Source: DASSUW01 sp963835525
Lineage (GTDB): Bacteria > Actinomycetota > Thermoleophilia > Solirubrobacterales > Solirubrobacteraceae
DNA: 64,000 nucleotides
Direction of reading: 5' to 3'
NCBI GenBank assembly: GCA_963835525.1
Contig: CAWIFM010000008.1
Span: 1,302,001 to 1,366,000 of the forward strand
Shown here one piece after another: positions 8,517 through 16,450 of this stretch. Under the pieces are notes generated by a model. That model searched no databases and was not told the origin of the DNA. It worked only from the letters and a program-made list of their open reading frames with translations. Within the stretch, counting starts at the first letter, position 1, and every line of letters starts with the position of its first letter. Position numbers and translations under genes: made by a program.

Positions 8517-9461
8517 CTAAGCAGCGGCGTCCACGCCGCTCGGTCGCTCAGTCGCGAGGAAGCGCTCGATCTCGACGACGACGGCGTCGGGGTCGTCGAT
8601 CCATGGAAGGTGGCCTGTCCCGGGAAGTCGAACGAGGCGAAGGTTCGGATTCGTGGCGACGAGAGCCTCCGCTTCATCTGGTGATCCGAAGGCGTCGTGC
8701 TCGGGCCAGAGGAGAAGCGTCGGCATGGTCAACGCTCGCCAGCGCTCGCCGAGGATCAGCTCGCGTCGGTAGCCAAGGCGGCGCCAATCGGCGACACACG
8801 TAATCAAGCTGAGCATGCTCGCGACGTTCCGTCGCGTGTGCGCGACGTCGACGTCGAGCAGCAGATTGTCCAGTCTCTCAGGATGCTCGACGAAGAGCTG
8901 TTCCCAGAACTTCCGGCTCCCGTCGCGCGTCGCGTTCGAGAGCACGTATCTGCCGAGCCTTGGTCCGATGAGAGGCAGTCCGAACGGAAGCATGAGGAGC
9001 GGCGGCCTTCGCGCGATCCCGAACGGCGCGCCGACGAGCGCAAGGCGCGACACACGGCTGGGAGCGTCGATCGCGAAGGCGACGGACCAGAGCGCGCCCA
9101 TTGAGTTGGCGATCATGTCGACGGTCGAGAGCTCGAGCGCATCGAGGATGTCGCCCAGGAACGTCCGGGCGTGCTCGAGCAGGTCGACGCCGTGGTAGTC
9201 GAAGGGATCGGCCAGCCCGTGACCTGGGCGGTCGACTGCGAGCACGCGGTTGGTCTTCGCGAGCGCCGTGAGGATCGGCACCACCTCGTAGGCGCCGCCC
9301 AATCCGCCGTGGACGTACAGGAGCCGCGGCCCGATGCCGAGCTCGAAGAGCTGGGTCTCGCCCTGCGACCAGCGAATCCTGCGGACGCGCGTTTCAGGTG
9401 CGAACCGGGCGAGCAACGCTGCCTGTGCCTTCTCGAGCTCCCGATCCAGCTCTGTTTCCAT
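8517..9461 (-). CDS. Alpha/beta hydrolase
   Basis: A 314-residue alpha/beta-hydrolase-fold enzyme, probably cytoplasmic. Visible are the oxyanion region VHGGLGG, DRPGHGLAD, the nucleophile elbow ANSMGA (Ser in place of the usual G-x-S-x-G context), the acid in WPEHDAFGSPDE and the histidine in GTGHLPWIDDP. The ATG at 9461 opens METELDRELEKAQ. It lies 49 bases downstream of the LuxR-type regulator on the same strand and is probably co-transcribed, which makes it a candidate target or partner of that regulator. Its substrate cannot be told. Its 3' end is only 12 bases from the IS481 remnant. Confidence 0.88.
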   Translation of the reverse strand: METELDRELEKAQAALLARFAPETRVRRIRWSQGETQLFELGIGPRLLYVHGGLGGAYEVVPILTALAKTNRVLAVDRPGHGLADPFDYHGVDLLEHARTFLGDILDALELSTVDMIANSMGALWSVAFAIDAPSRVSRLALVGAPFGIARRPPLLMLPFGLPLIGPRLGRYVLSNATRDGSRKFWEQLFVEHPERLDNLLLDVDVAHTRRNVASMLSLITCVADWRRLGYRRELILGERWRALTMPTLLLWPEHDAFGSPDEAEALVATNPNLRLVRLPGTGHLPWIDDPDAVVVEIERFLATERPSGVDAAA

Positions 9462-9510
9462 GAGAGCTGAGGATCGCCGGGTGCGAGGCGCGCAGCATCG
9501 GTGGGAATAC

Positions 9511-11163
9511 CTATCTGGCTACGGATTTGTGGGTCTGCTGGCGCAGCGCGTACGCCGTCACCTCGGCTCGCTTTCGCAAGCCGAGCTTGGACAGGATCCG
9601 CGCCACGTGGTGCTCGGCGGTTCGCCGGCTGACGTAGAGCCGTTGCGCGATCTCTGCGTTCGAGCATCCCTCGGCCAGCAACGACAAGACCTCCGTCTCG
9701 CGCTTTGTCAGCGGCCCGTACCCCTTCGGGAACGTCCGCGCCGAGGCTCCGAGCTCTCGGAGCAGGGCGGCGGCCGAGTCGGCGTCGCGGATCGCGCCGA
9801 GACGCTCGAACGCCTCCAACGCGTGCCGCGCCTCAACGACTGCCGCTGCGGGCGCATGCGAGCGGAGCGCCCGTGCGAGCGCCATCCGGGCCTGCGCGGC
9901 TTCGAGGGCAAGACCTAGCGCCGAGAACAGCTCCAGAGCCACCTGGAAGTCCGCCCGCGCTTCCTGGTCGCCTCGAGCCGCGCGGACTCTTCCCTCGACG
10001 AACTTGGCGACGGCACGCGTCCGGTCGTCGTTGCGGTCGACTGCGAGAGCCGTCAACTGATCAAGCGTCTCCTCCGCGGCGGCGAGGTCGCTGCGCGCGA
10101 GCGCCACCTCGACGAGCAAGGCGAGCACGGGCACGCAATCCGGATCCGACGGCGGCGTGCTCTCCAGGCACAAGCGGGCGAGATCCGATGCCAGAGCGAG
10201 GTCGCCGCGCGCCAACGCGATCCTCGCCAAGGAGCGCTTGGCGCTCGCGTGCCAGTCGAAGCCATCCAGCAGCCGTTCGCCCTCCTCGAATCGTCCCTGC
10301 CGAACCCGCAGGTCCGCGAGCCGAAGCAGCGCGAAGAGCTGGGACGCCCAATAGCCCGACTCGAAGATCCGGATCGCGGCCAGCAGCTCGCGCTCGGCCT
10401 CATCCCAGCGGCCGAGAGCGATCAGAATCCCGCCATAGTGCGTCCGGCACGTCGGCGGCACGAAGTCGCCCCACGCCTCGAAGCGAGTCGCAGCGGCGAG
10501 CCACTGCTCGGCACGTCTGACGTCGGTCGCCCGTTCGCAGGCGCTCAACAATCTGCAGTAGATCTCGCCCGCTGGGCCGACACCCACGACTTCTCCCGAG
10601 GCGACCGCGGCCATCGCCTGGTCGAGCAGCCCCATCCCTTCGGTGACGCGCCCCGCAGCGACGTACGCCTCGCCGAGCAGCGCCATCGCATCGAACTCGA
10701 GGTCCCGGTCGCCGTAGCGCCGGGCAATTGCGATCGCTGCCGTCGCGAACTGCTCGCGCTCTGACGCATCGGAGGTCCACGGAGCTCGGTCGAGCACGAG
10801 CCATCCGTGCGCCGCCGACTCTCTCATCCCCTCCAGGACACGCTCCGCCCGCGCCATCCACCCATTAGCCGCGGCCAGGTTGCCGTGGACCGACACGTGC
10901 AGGAACGCCAGCCAGCGCGCCAGCTCGGCGGCCTGCTCCCTCAGGCCCCGCCGCTCGTACTCGGCAAACGCGCGCTCCTTGAGCTCGATCGCCCGCGCAT
11001 GCTCGCCGCCGAACTGCAGCGCCTCTCCCAGGCCGTCGAGAATCTCCGCGGTCTCGCCGAACTCCGCGGCCCGCTCGAAGAAGCCGCGGGCACGCTCCCA
11101 GTCCGCTGTCGCGAGCGCCTCGCGGCCGAGGCGCAACAGCTCGTCAGCCGTCGCCACACCCAT
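9511..11163 (-). CDS. LuxR-type regulator with TPR-like N-terminus
   Basis: A 550-residue protein. Residues about 1-460 are helical, Ala/Leu/Arg-rich tetratricopeptide-like repeats (ARGFFERAAEFGE, EHARAIELKERAFAEYERRG and similar). Residues about 478-545 are a LuxR/GerE helix-turn-helix with LTKRETEVLSLLAEGCSNAE, IAQRLYVSRRTAEHHV and ILSKLGLRKRAEVTAYA. It lacks the AAA module of the larger MalT/LAL regulators, so it looks like a trimmed relative that senses through the TPR region. ATG 11163 starts MGVATADELLRLG. The alpha/beta hydrolase follows directly. Confidence 0.88.
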   Translation of the reverse strand: MGVATADELLRLGREALATADWERARGFFERAAEFGETAEILDGLGEALQFGGEHARAIELKERAFAEYERRGLREQAAELARWLAFLHVSVHGNLAAANGWMARAERVLEGMRESAAHGWLVLDRAPWTSDASEREQFATAAIAIARRYGDRDLEFDAMALLGEAYVAAGRVTEGMGLLDQAMAAVASGEVVGVGPAGEIYCRLLSACERATDVRRAEQWLAAATRFEAWGDFVPPTCRTHYGGILIALGRWDEAERELLAAIRIFESGYWASQLFALLRLADLRVRQGRFEEGERLLDGFDWHASAKRSLARIALARGDLALASDLARLCLESTPPSDPDCVPVLALLVEVALARSDLAAAEETLDQLTALAVDRNDDRTRAVAKFVEGRVRAARGDQEARADFQVALELFSALGLALEAAQARMALARALRSHAPAAAVVEARHALEAFERLGAIRDADSAAALLRELGASARTFPKGYGPLTKRETEVLSLLAEGCSNAEIAQRLYVSRRTAEHHVARILSKLGLRKRAEVTAYALRQQTHKSVAR

Positions 11164-11481
11164 CGCCGCCTATGCTCCCACGAGAGCTGCCGGATTGCCG
11201 CGGACGCGATCGCCTCAATGCTCGATCCAAGGCTGTCGAGTTGGACGAGCAGCATCAGCGGGGCGGCGCCGCTCGCGTCTCAGCCTTTGCATAGGTACTG
11301 CCTAAGTACCTTGCCAACCTCGCCGTCTTGCCCTGCTGAGCACGTTTCGCTCTCCCTATCGCCTGCAGGCGAGAGCGCCGCCGGCCGTCTGCTGAGTGCT
11401 GCTTCGCGCGAGTTGCGCTAGCCGGCGGGGTACTGGGCGCGCTAGCGGATCTGCCTCGAGAGCGGCGGCGGATAGGCGGCA
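11164..11481. other. Gap upstream of the LuxR-type gene
   Basis: No gene is supported. The promoter of the LuxR-type gene should lie just above 11163. A dispersed repeat unit lies at 11394-11418. The rest shows nothing I can name. Confidence 0.4.
11394..11418. repeat. Dispersed intergenic repeat AGTGCTGCTTCGCGCGAGTT, copy 1
   Basis: About 24 bases reading GAGTGCTGCTTCGCGCGAGT then TGCGC. Close copies lie at 13442-13463 and 15316-15340, always between genes. Confidence 0.55.
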
Positions 11482-12084
11482 TCAGACTCTTGATCGCCGC
11501 GCCGGGTCCTCGGGCTTGACGCCGTGGTCCTCGAGCCGCTGCTCGAAAGCCTCCTGCCCGTGCTCGTGACGCCATTCCTTCTCACGCTCGGTGATCGGGA
11601 CGAGCCAAAGGAACTCGACGCTGAAGGAATCGTCGATCCGCAGTGTGGCGAAGTCCCGTGAAACGAAGTAGGGCTTGTTGACGTATAGGTGATCCGCCTC
11701 GGCGCCCTTGACCCACGGATGCCCGATCGGGACCGTGTGCCCGTCGTGCAGGCCGTCGTGGTCCTCGCGCGTGGAGTAGGAGGCGACCATCGCCAGCAGC
11801 TCAACCATCAGTCGCTCCTGCTGCCACGTGCGGACGACGTATTCGTGGCCGACGCCGTCAACGGAGCGCAGGTGCGCCGTGCCGGCCGAAACGTAGATCC
11901 ACGGCTGGTCGCGATCGGCCGGCGCAAGCTCGAGGACGCGGAACTCGGGATGCTCGCGCGGCCAGTTGCCTAGCGTCCACATGAGAGGCTCGCAGCGATG
12001 GTCCGGCCAAATCCGAGAGAGATGGCCCTGCAACAGCTCGACGTAGGCGGCGCTCACCTGCGGGGCGCCTTCCCGACGAACCAC
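11482..12084 (-). CDS. Suppressor-of-fused (SUFU) domain protein
   Basis: A 200-residue protein with the pattern of bacterial SUFU-domain proteins: WIYVSAGTAHL, HEYVVRTWQQERLMVELLAM, DGHTVPIGHPWVKGAEADHL, YVNKPYFVSRDFATL and VEFLWLVPITEREKEWRHEH. In bacteria this family is often found with polymorphic toxins, as an immunity protein, or as a stand-alone protein of unknown role; no toxin gene is adjacent here. GTG 12084 is supported by AAAGG nine bases upstream; GTG 12057 is an alternative. Flanking gaps are gene-poor, as expected for an orphan acquired gene. Confidence 0.75.
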   Translation of the reverse strand: MVRREGAPQVSAAYVELLQGHLSRIWPDHRCEPLMWTLGNWPREHPEFRVLELAPADRDQPWIYVSAGTAHLRSVDGVGHEYVVRTWQQERLMVELLAMVASYSTREDHDGLHDGHTVPIGHPWVKGAEADHLYVNKPYFVSRDFATLRIDDSFSVEFLWLVPITEREKEWRHEHGQEAFEQRLEDHGVKPEDPARRSRV

Positions 12085-12405
12085 GTCGCCACACCTTTGC
12101 GGGTCCAGGCGTTACCGCCGCGGTACTGCGCGACGCAGCTCGTTGATAGCTCCCTCGTGCGAGTCGCCCGCCCGCCTGCCTGCGCTACTCGGCCGTTGCG
12201 GCGCGCGATTGCTGCCTCGCGCGACAAGCATTAGCTGCGCCGTCGCCCCCGCGACTGCCGGGGCTGCCTCGGAGCAGCACTCGACGCCCCCGGAACCGCC
12301 GGTGTTTCGACCGCGCGAACGGCCGCCGATCAGCCCAGGGCTCGACCGCCGTTTGCACCGCGTGGGATGCGCATGAGCGCTCCAGAGAGGGCGCTTGAAC
12401 CGGGT
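12085..12405. other. Gap between SUFU gene and frameshifted anchored protein
   Basis: No gene is supported. TGCGCTACTCGGCC at 12181-12194 recurs at 13415-13428, so the gap shares short repeats with the 13 kb gap. Confidence 0.4.
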
Positions 12406-13078
12406 TCAGCCAGCTCCGGCGCGGAAGGTCATGCCATCCAGCAGGAAGGTTCCGTCCGTTGCGCCCGAGGGTGCGATGGTGCCGTCGGCGGGGATGCAGG
12501 CGTATCTGACCTCGACCGTCGGAATCACGCGGACCGTCGGGAGACAGGTGGCCTTGCTCGATCGGTATCCAGCCGGAAGTGTGAAGGCGATGTCGCTACC
12601 GCCGGTGCGGCTCACGACCCCTTTCAGGTGCACGACGCCGAGTGGGTCCTTGTAGAAGCCGGCGGAGGTCTCGGACGCGTCGTGGTTGCTCCAGCCGCTG
12701 CCGAACGCCGGCTCGCCCGACGCTCCGATCTCGTGGTACGGCTCGGGGGGGAGCGTTCCGGAGGAATCCGGTCGAGTCGACGCCATCGAGCTTGTCGGCA
12801 TCGCTGGCAGTGACGGCGTTTTGAGACTGCGTGGCACTTGGGACCCGCCCAAGCGTCTCCAGCTTGAGGTCGGCGCCGGTCAGGCCGCGGTTCTTCACCT
12901 TCACGCCGGTGATCGCGTTCTTGTGGACCTTGGCGCGAGTTACGGCGTTCTTCTTGAGCTGCTTGGCGCCGACGCTGCTCTTGGGAAGTTGCGTGACGGC
13001 ATAGCCGGTGCCGCCGAGCGCGACGAACAGGGCGAGGAGCGCCACCAGCATCGCGGGGGAGGGTCTTGCGGGACGCAT
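12406..13078 (-). pseudogene. Membrane-anchored surface protein, frameshifted at a C7 tract
   Basis: ATG 13078 follows GGAGG and opens MRPARPSPAMLVALLALFVA then LGGTGYAVTQLPKSS, a signal-anchor segment I associate with many Solirubrobacterales surface proteins. It is followed by a Lys/Asn/Val-rich stretch (KKNAVTRAKVHKNAITGVKV) and DKLDGVDSTGFLRNAPP. At that point a run of seven C on the coding strand (12745-12751) breaks the frame. Removing one C gives APPEPYHEIGASGEPAFGSG and a normal C-terminal domain to 12406 (about 223 residues in all). It is either a phase-variable switch, a real pseudogene, or a base-calling error in the homopolymer. Confidence 0.8.
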
Positions 13079-13441
13079 CGGACCTCCGAGCGTTGGATTC
13101 CGATGACCTAACCCGCATGTACACGCACGCGCAATACGCTGGCCGTCGCGTAGGCATCGGAGCCCGCCCGCAGACGCCGGGCGCTTCATCACCTCGGACG
13201 GGATCATGGCGTCCGGCGTCCTCAGGGACCGCGGGGCAATCTACCCTCGGCTTGGAGGACGTGGACGTGGCGGCGAGCCGAGTGGTTCGGGGCCGGCTGG
13301 AACGCGTACCGGCAGATCCTGTTGCGCCGCGGACTCGCACAACTCGTCCTGGATGCCAGTCCACGCGACTTCCGCATCGAAGAGATCGCGTAGTGCTGCT
13401 CCTTTTCGCCTGACTGCGCTACTCGGCCACGCCGACATCTA

Positions 13442-13463
13442 AGTGCTGCTTCGCCCGAGTTGC
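13442..13463. repeat. Dispersed intergenic repeat, copy 2
   Basis: AGTGCTGCTTCGCCCGAGTT followed by GC, differing from copy 1 (11394-11418) by one base over 20. Confidence 0.55.
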
Positions 13464-13478
13464 AGTTGTGAGTGCAGC

Positions 13479-13498
13479 GGCGTTCCCGCGGGAACGCC
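13479..13498. repeat. Palindrome GGCGTTCCCGCGGGAACGCC, copy 3
   Basis: Identical to the 20-base palindrome at 6271-6290, 7.2 kb away, with similar flanks (GAGTGCAGC before, TG after). Confidence 0.75.
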
Positions 13499-13587
13499 TG
13501 CAATGGTTTGCCGTCAATCCGGCGCTTGGTGTCTCGCCCCCGGCTAGGGCCGCGACACGCCTGGGTGGCGTGTCGCGGCCGTGGGGT

Positions 13588-14202
13588 CTACTTGCCGCCG
13601 GCTTGGCTCTTGACGTACTCGGCGAGGGCCTTCTGGAGCGCTTCCTTCGCCCAGTCGAAGCCCTGTTCGAGCCACGTCTTGCTGCTGGGCCAGCCGACGT
13701 TGCCACCGACCTCGCGCTTGAAGTAGATCAGCGGCTCGCCGGGCTGGTCATGCATGTTGAAGATGCTGAACCACTCGTCGGCCTTCACGGGCGTGCCCGG
13801 GCGTCCGCCCAGCAGTCGCCACTCGTAGACGGGGTTGTCGGACCACTTGAGGTTGATGCCGACGGTCCGCGCTCCGTAGTAGAGGTAGTCGTCTCGGCAC
13901 CGGATCGAGACCGGCTCGCCGTACTTCACCGGCGATCGCTGGCGATTGACGAACTCCCAGTGCACCACCTTGGCGGCGGTCGAGGGCTCGGCGTTGTCGG
14001 TGAAGCCGAGGTTGATGCCGCCGAACGCGCCCTGGTCCTTGTAGTAGAGAAAGTGGCGATTGGTGCTGTTCTTGAGCAGGAAGCGCTGCCCGGGGCGAAT
14101 GTCGATCTTGCGCTTCTTCGGGTCGAGGATGATCCACTGCTGTACGTACTCGGCCAGCTGCTGGGTCTCGTCGCTGACAGAGGCAGTGAGGCTATCGGTC
14201 AT
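13588..14202 (-). CDS. Small beta-rich protein of unknown function (possible beta-trefoil)
   Basis: A 204-residue protein starting at ATG 14202 behind CAGGAG; the longer open frame to 14304 lacks a ribosome site. There is no signal peptide. Residues about 25-165 hold three recurring beta units built around Phe/Tyr-Leu-x-x and Gly-Ile-Asn-Leu (GQRFLLKNSTNRHFLYYKDQ, FGGINLGFTDN, DDYLYYGARTVGINLKWSDN, EPLIYFKREVGGNVGW). These resemble beta-trefoil lectin/fascin-like folds. The C-terminus is an amphipathic helix (TWLEQGFDWAKEALQKALAE). It sits 188 bases downstream of an ECF sigma gene on the same strand. The family is not recognised; the fold is inference. Confidence 0.7.
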   Translation of the reverse strand: MTDSLTASVSDETQQLAEYVQQWIILDPKKRKIDIRPGQRFLLKNSTNRHFLYYKDQGAFGGINLGFTDNAEPSTAAKVVHWEFVNRQRSPVKYGEPVSIRCRDDYLYYGARTVGINLKWSDNPVYEWRLLGGRPGTPVKADEWFSIFNMHDQPGEPLIYFKREVGGNVGWPSSKTWLEQGFDWAKEALQKALAEYVKSQAGGK

Positions 14203-14390
14203 TGACACATCTCCTGTATGCGAGTGTGGTGTTTGGATTGGTGGCTCATGATCACGCGCCCGCAGAATCCCCACGGGCGCCGGCGGCCGTGGAGCATGTG
14301 ACATCGAGCGCGTGTTGTGTGTTTCCAGTAAGACGCGAGCGGCGTCCTTACCAAGACACGACCTGACTCGCGCGAACCGAAATACAGCGA

Positions 14391-15062
14391 CTACGCCCTG
14401 CGATCGGCGCGAAAGGCCGCGAGGGCGGGGTGACGGCGCAGCCGTGCGAGAGCGCGCGCGCGCGTTGGGCCGATGCTGCCGACAGGGATCCCGAGCGCGG
14501 CGGCCACCTTCTCGTAGGTGAGGGCCGGCTCGCGGTAGAGCAGCTCGAGCAGCGCCCGGTCGCGCGGCGGCAGAGCGTCGAGAGCCAACCTGAGGACTTC
14601 GGTCGGCTCGTCATCTCGGACGGCGTCCGGGCCGACGTGCGCATCCACGTCCGGCTCATCTATGCCGAGGGGCTCGTCTGTCGGAAGGTCATGCGTCGTC
14701 ATCTGGAGCAAGCGCAGCGATTCGCGGCGCGCCGTCGTCGCGAGCCATGCACCGACGGCGCAGGGATTCTCGAGACGGTGTAGATGGCGCACGAGGCGTG
14801 TCCAGGTCTCTTGGAGTACGTCGTCCGCCTGATGGCTGGTCAGGCGAAACCGGCGAGTCACGCGTCGCAGCATCGGATCGAACCGCACCACGAGCGCGTG
14901 CCATGCCCGCTGGTCGCCGTCGGCGGCCGCCGCGACGAGACCGGCAACGCTGCAGCGGCGAGCACGCCTGTCCGTCTCGTGCGCGCCAGAAGCGGCGACC
15001 GCACGCGGTTGGTGGTTTTGCAATGGGACCCTCCCGCGGGTCGCGCGTGACAAGGAAGGCAA
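14391..15062 (-). CDS. ECF-type RNA polymerase sigma factor
   Basis: About 220 residues with both ECF regions. Region 2 reads WHALVVRFDPMLRRVTRRFR then ADDVLQETWTRLVRHLHRL and VGAWLATTARRESLRLL. Region 4 reads LDALPPRDRALLELLYREPA and YEKVAAALGIPVGSIGPTRA. The GSIGPTRARAL ending matches the second ECF gene at 32.3-32.9 kb. The start is uncertain: TTG 15062 is the furthest open codon, and an internal TTG or GTG may be used. No anti-sigma gene is adjacent; the beta-rich protein downstream is the only candidate target in sight. Confidence 0.85.
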   Translation of the reverse strand: MPSLSRATRGRVPLQNHQPRAVAASGAHETDRRARRCSVAGLVAAAADGDQRAWHALVVRFDPMLRRVTRRFRLTSHQADDVLQETWTRLVRHLHRLENPCAVGAWLATTARRESLRLLQMTTHDLPTDEPLGIDEPDVDAHVGPDAVRDDEPTEVLRLALDALPPRDRALLELLYREPALTYEKVAAALGIPVGSIGPTRARALARLRRHPALAAFRADRRA

Positions 15063-15315
15063 CCCGTCGTGACGATCATCAGCGAGAGTGGTTGCCGTCC
15101 CCTAACGGACGCCGCCCCTGCGCCGCTATTCCGCCCGACTCGCGCTTTGGCTGTCAGCGCGGTGACTCCCACTATTTGGAGCCACATCGCGCCTGCTGGG
15201 AAGGCGCGGGACTGCGAGTACCGGGCCTACGCAGGAGCCCATATCTGGTGGTGACACGAAGTTTCGACACAGCGCCAGCGCGCGTGCACGACCGGCGTCG
15301 CGCATTACTGCTGGC

Positions 15316-15340
15316 GAGTGTTGCTGCGCGCGAGTTGCGC
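15316..15340. repeat. Dispersed intergenic repeat, copy 3
   Basis: GAGTGTTGCTGCGCGCGAGT followed by TGCGC, close to copies at 11394-11418 and 13442-13463. Confidence 0.5.
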
Positions 15341-15374
15341 ATAGCGCGAGGAGCGACACCCCCGCGCACCTGAC

Positions 15375-15590
15375 CTACGGATGCCGCATCTCCCGGGAAC
15401 TCCACGACCCACCGCGTCGCCCCCGCCGCGGCGTAGGGCGTCGGATTGCCGCCGGGCGGTAGCGCCGCGACGATGTCGTAAGGATCAGTGACACCCCTCC
15501 CTCCTCCATCGGCTGCGCGTCGAGCTTGGCAACGATCTCCGCGAGCTGGTCGGGCTGCTCGAGATTGACAATCTCGACCGCCGCGTCCGG
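15375..15590 (-). pseudogene. Remnant of a LLM-class (luciferase-like) oxidoreductase C-terminus
   Basis: On the minus strand 15590 to about 15520 reads AAVEIVNLEQPDQLAEIVAK; in another frame 15486 to about 15390 reads DPYDIVAALPPGG then YAAAGATRWVVEFPGDA. The DPYD-V...AGAT-W pattern is typical of the C-terminal end of F420/FMN-dependent luciferase-like oxidoreductases. The two pieces are in different frames and nothing upstream continues them, so this is a degenerate fragment. The family call is tentative. Confidence 0.4.
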
Positions 15591-15600
15591 TCAGTCGCAG

Positions 15601-16320
15601 CTACTCGCCCGCGAGTATGCGGCGCTTCTCGGCCTCGAACTCCTCTTCGGTGACGACCCCCGAGCTCCGCAGTTCAGCGAGCTTGGCCAGCTCGTCGAGT
15701 CGGCTCGGCGCGCCCGCGATGTCGTCGGCGCGATCCGCAACGCGGAAGGTGAAGCGGTCACGGTCGTCGGGGTCGTAGGCGACCTCGACGCGCTCCCCGG
15801 CGCGCGGGATCGCGAGCCGCGAGACGAGCAGCTTGCGCTCGACCTCGAACGGCGGCTCGCCCTCCGGCTGCACGCGCAGCCGCAGTCGCACGCGCGGCTG
15901 GTTGTTCACCGTGGTGCCCGTGTCCTTGACCTCGATCACGACACCCGGCGCCCGGCTCCCGGCGTGGACCAGCTCCGATTGCTCGAGCGTGTTCCAGCCC
16001 GCGTAATCCTGCCCGGCGACCTCCTCGGCCAGCCGTCCGCGCTCCTCGAGCGCGCGCTTCATCCATGCCCGCGACGCCGGCTTGTCGTAGTCGTTGCGAT
16101 CGATCGTCCCGTGGACGACACCGCGCAGGCCATCACGAAGCGCCTCGCCGCCGGCTACGAGCTCGGCCAAGGGTTGCTGGCGCCCGGGGTCCGATCCCCG
16201 CTCGAGCGCCCCACGAAGCACTCTCAGTTGCTCGTCGAACTGCGCGCCGAGCGCATTCGCCGCGCGCCGCCGGCCGAACGGGACGTCCAAGCCGCAGCCG
16301 CAGAAGCACTCGGTCGCCAT
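15601..16320 (-). CDS. SHOCT-domain protein with Cys-rich N-terminus
   Basis: A 239-residue protein. I chose ATG 16320 (MATECFCGCGLDVPFGRRRA) because it begins with a compact Cys-rich motif and earlier codons look non-coding. Residues 5-10 (CFCGCG) could bind metal. The middle is mixed alpha/beta, with VVIEVKDTGTTVNNQPRVRL and VEVAYDPDDRDRFTFRV, the kind of small beta domain often seen beside SHOCT tails. Residues about 208-238 are a SHOCT domain (LDELAKLAELRSSGVVTEEE then FEAEKRRIL). SHOCT proteins are short oligomerising modules of unclear role. It stands alone, 130 bases beyond the endolysin stop. Confidence 0.75.
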   Translation of the reverse strand: MATECFCGCGLDVPFGRRRAANALGAQFDEQLRVLRGALERGSDPGRQQPLAELVAGGEALRDGLRGVVHGTIDRNDYDKPASRAWMKRALEERGRLAEEVAGQDYAGWNTLEQSELVHAGSRAPGVVIEVKDTGTTVNNQPRVRLRLRVQPEGEPPFEVERKLLVSRLAIPRAGERVEVAYDPDDRDRFTFRVADRADDIAGAPSRLDELAKLAELRSSGVVTEEEFEAEKRRILAGE

Positions 16321-16450
16321 TGGCGCGGCATGGTATCCCCGCCGCGCGACCAGGAAGCGACACGGCGGTCGCGCCATGAGCTGCGCGACCGCCGTGGGGA
16401 TCCTGCGTTCTTCGATCGAGGGCCGGGCTACGCGACCCTGAGCTGAGCTG

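Larger units (their letters stand above)
13079..13587. other. Gap with dispersed repeats and palindrome copy 3
   Basis: No gene is supported in these 509 bases. It contains TGCGCTACTCGGCC (13415-13428), dispersed repeat copy 2 (13442-13463) and the 20-base palindrome (13479-13498), all within about 85 bases. The strong ribosome site of the anchored protein lies at the right-hand strand start near 13085. Confidence 0.45.
15063..15600. other. Gap with a gene remnant and a dispersed repeat
   Basis: No intact gene is present in these 538 bases. The right part (about 15375-15590) holds a broken coding remnant described separately; dispersed repeat copy 3 lies at 15316-15340. Confidence 0.45.
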
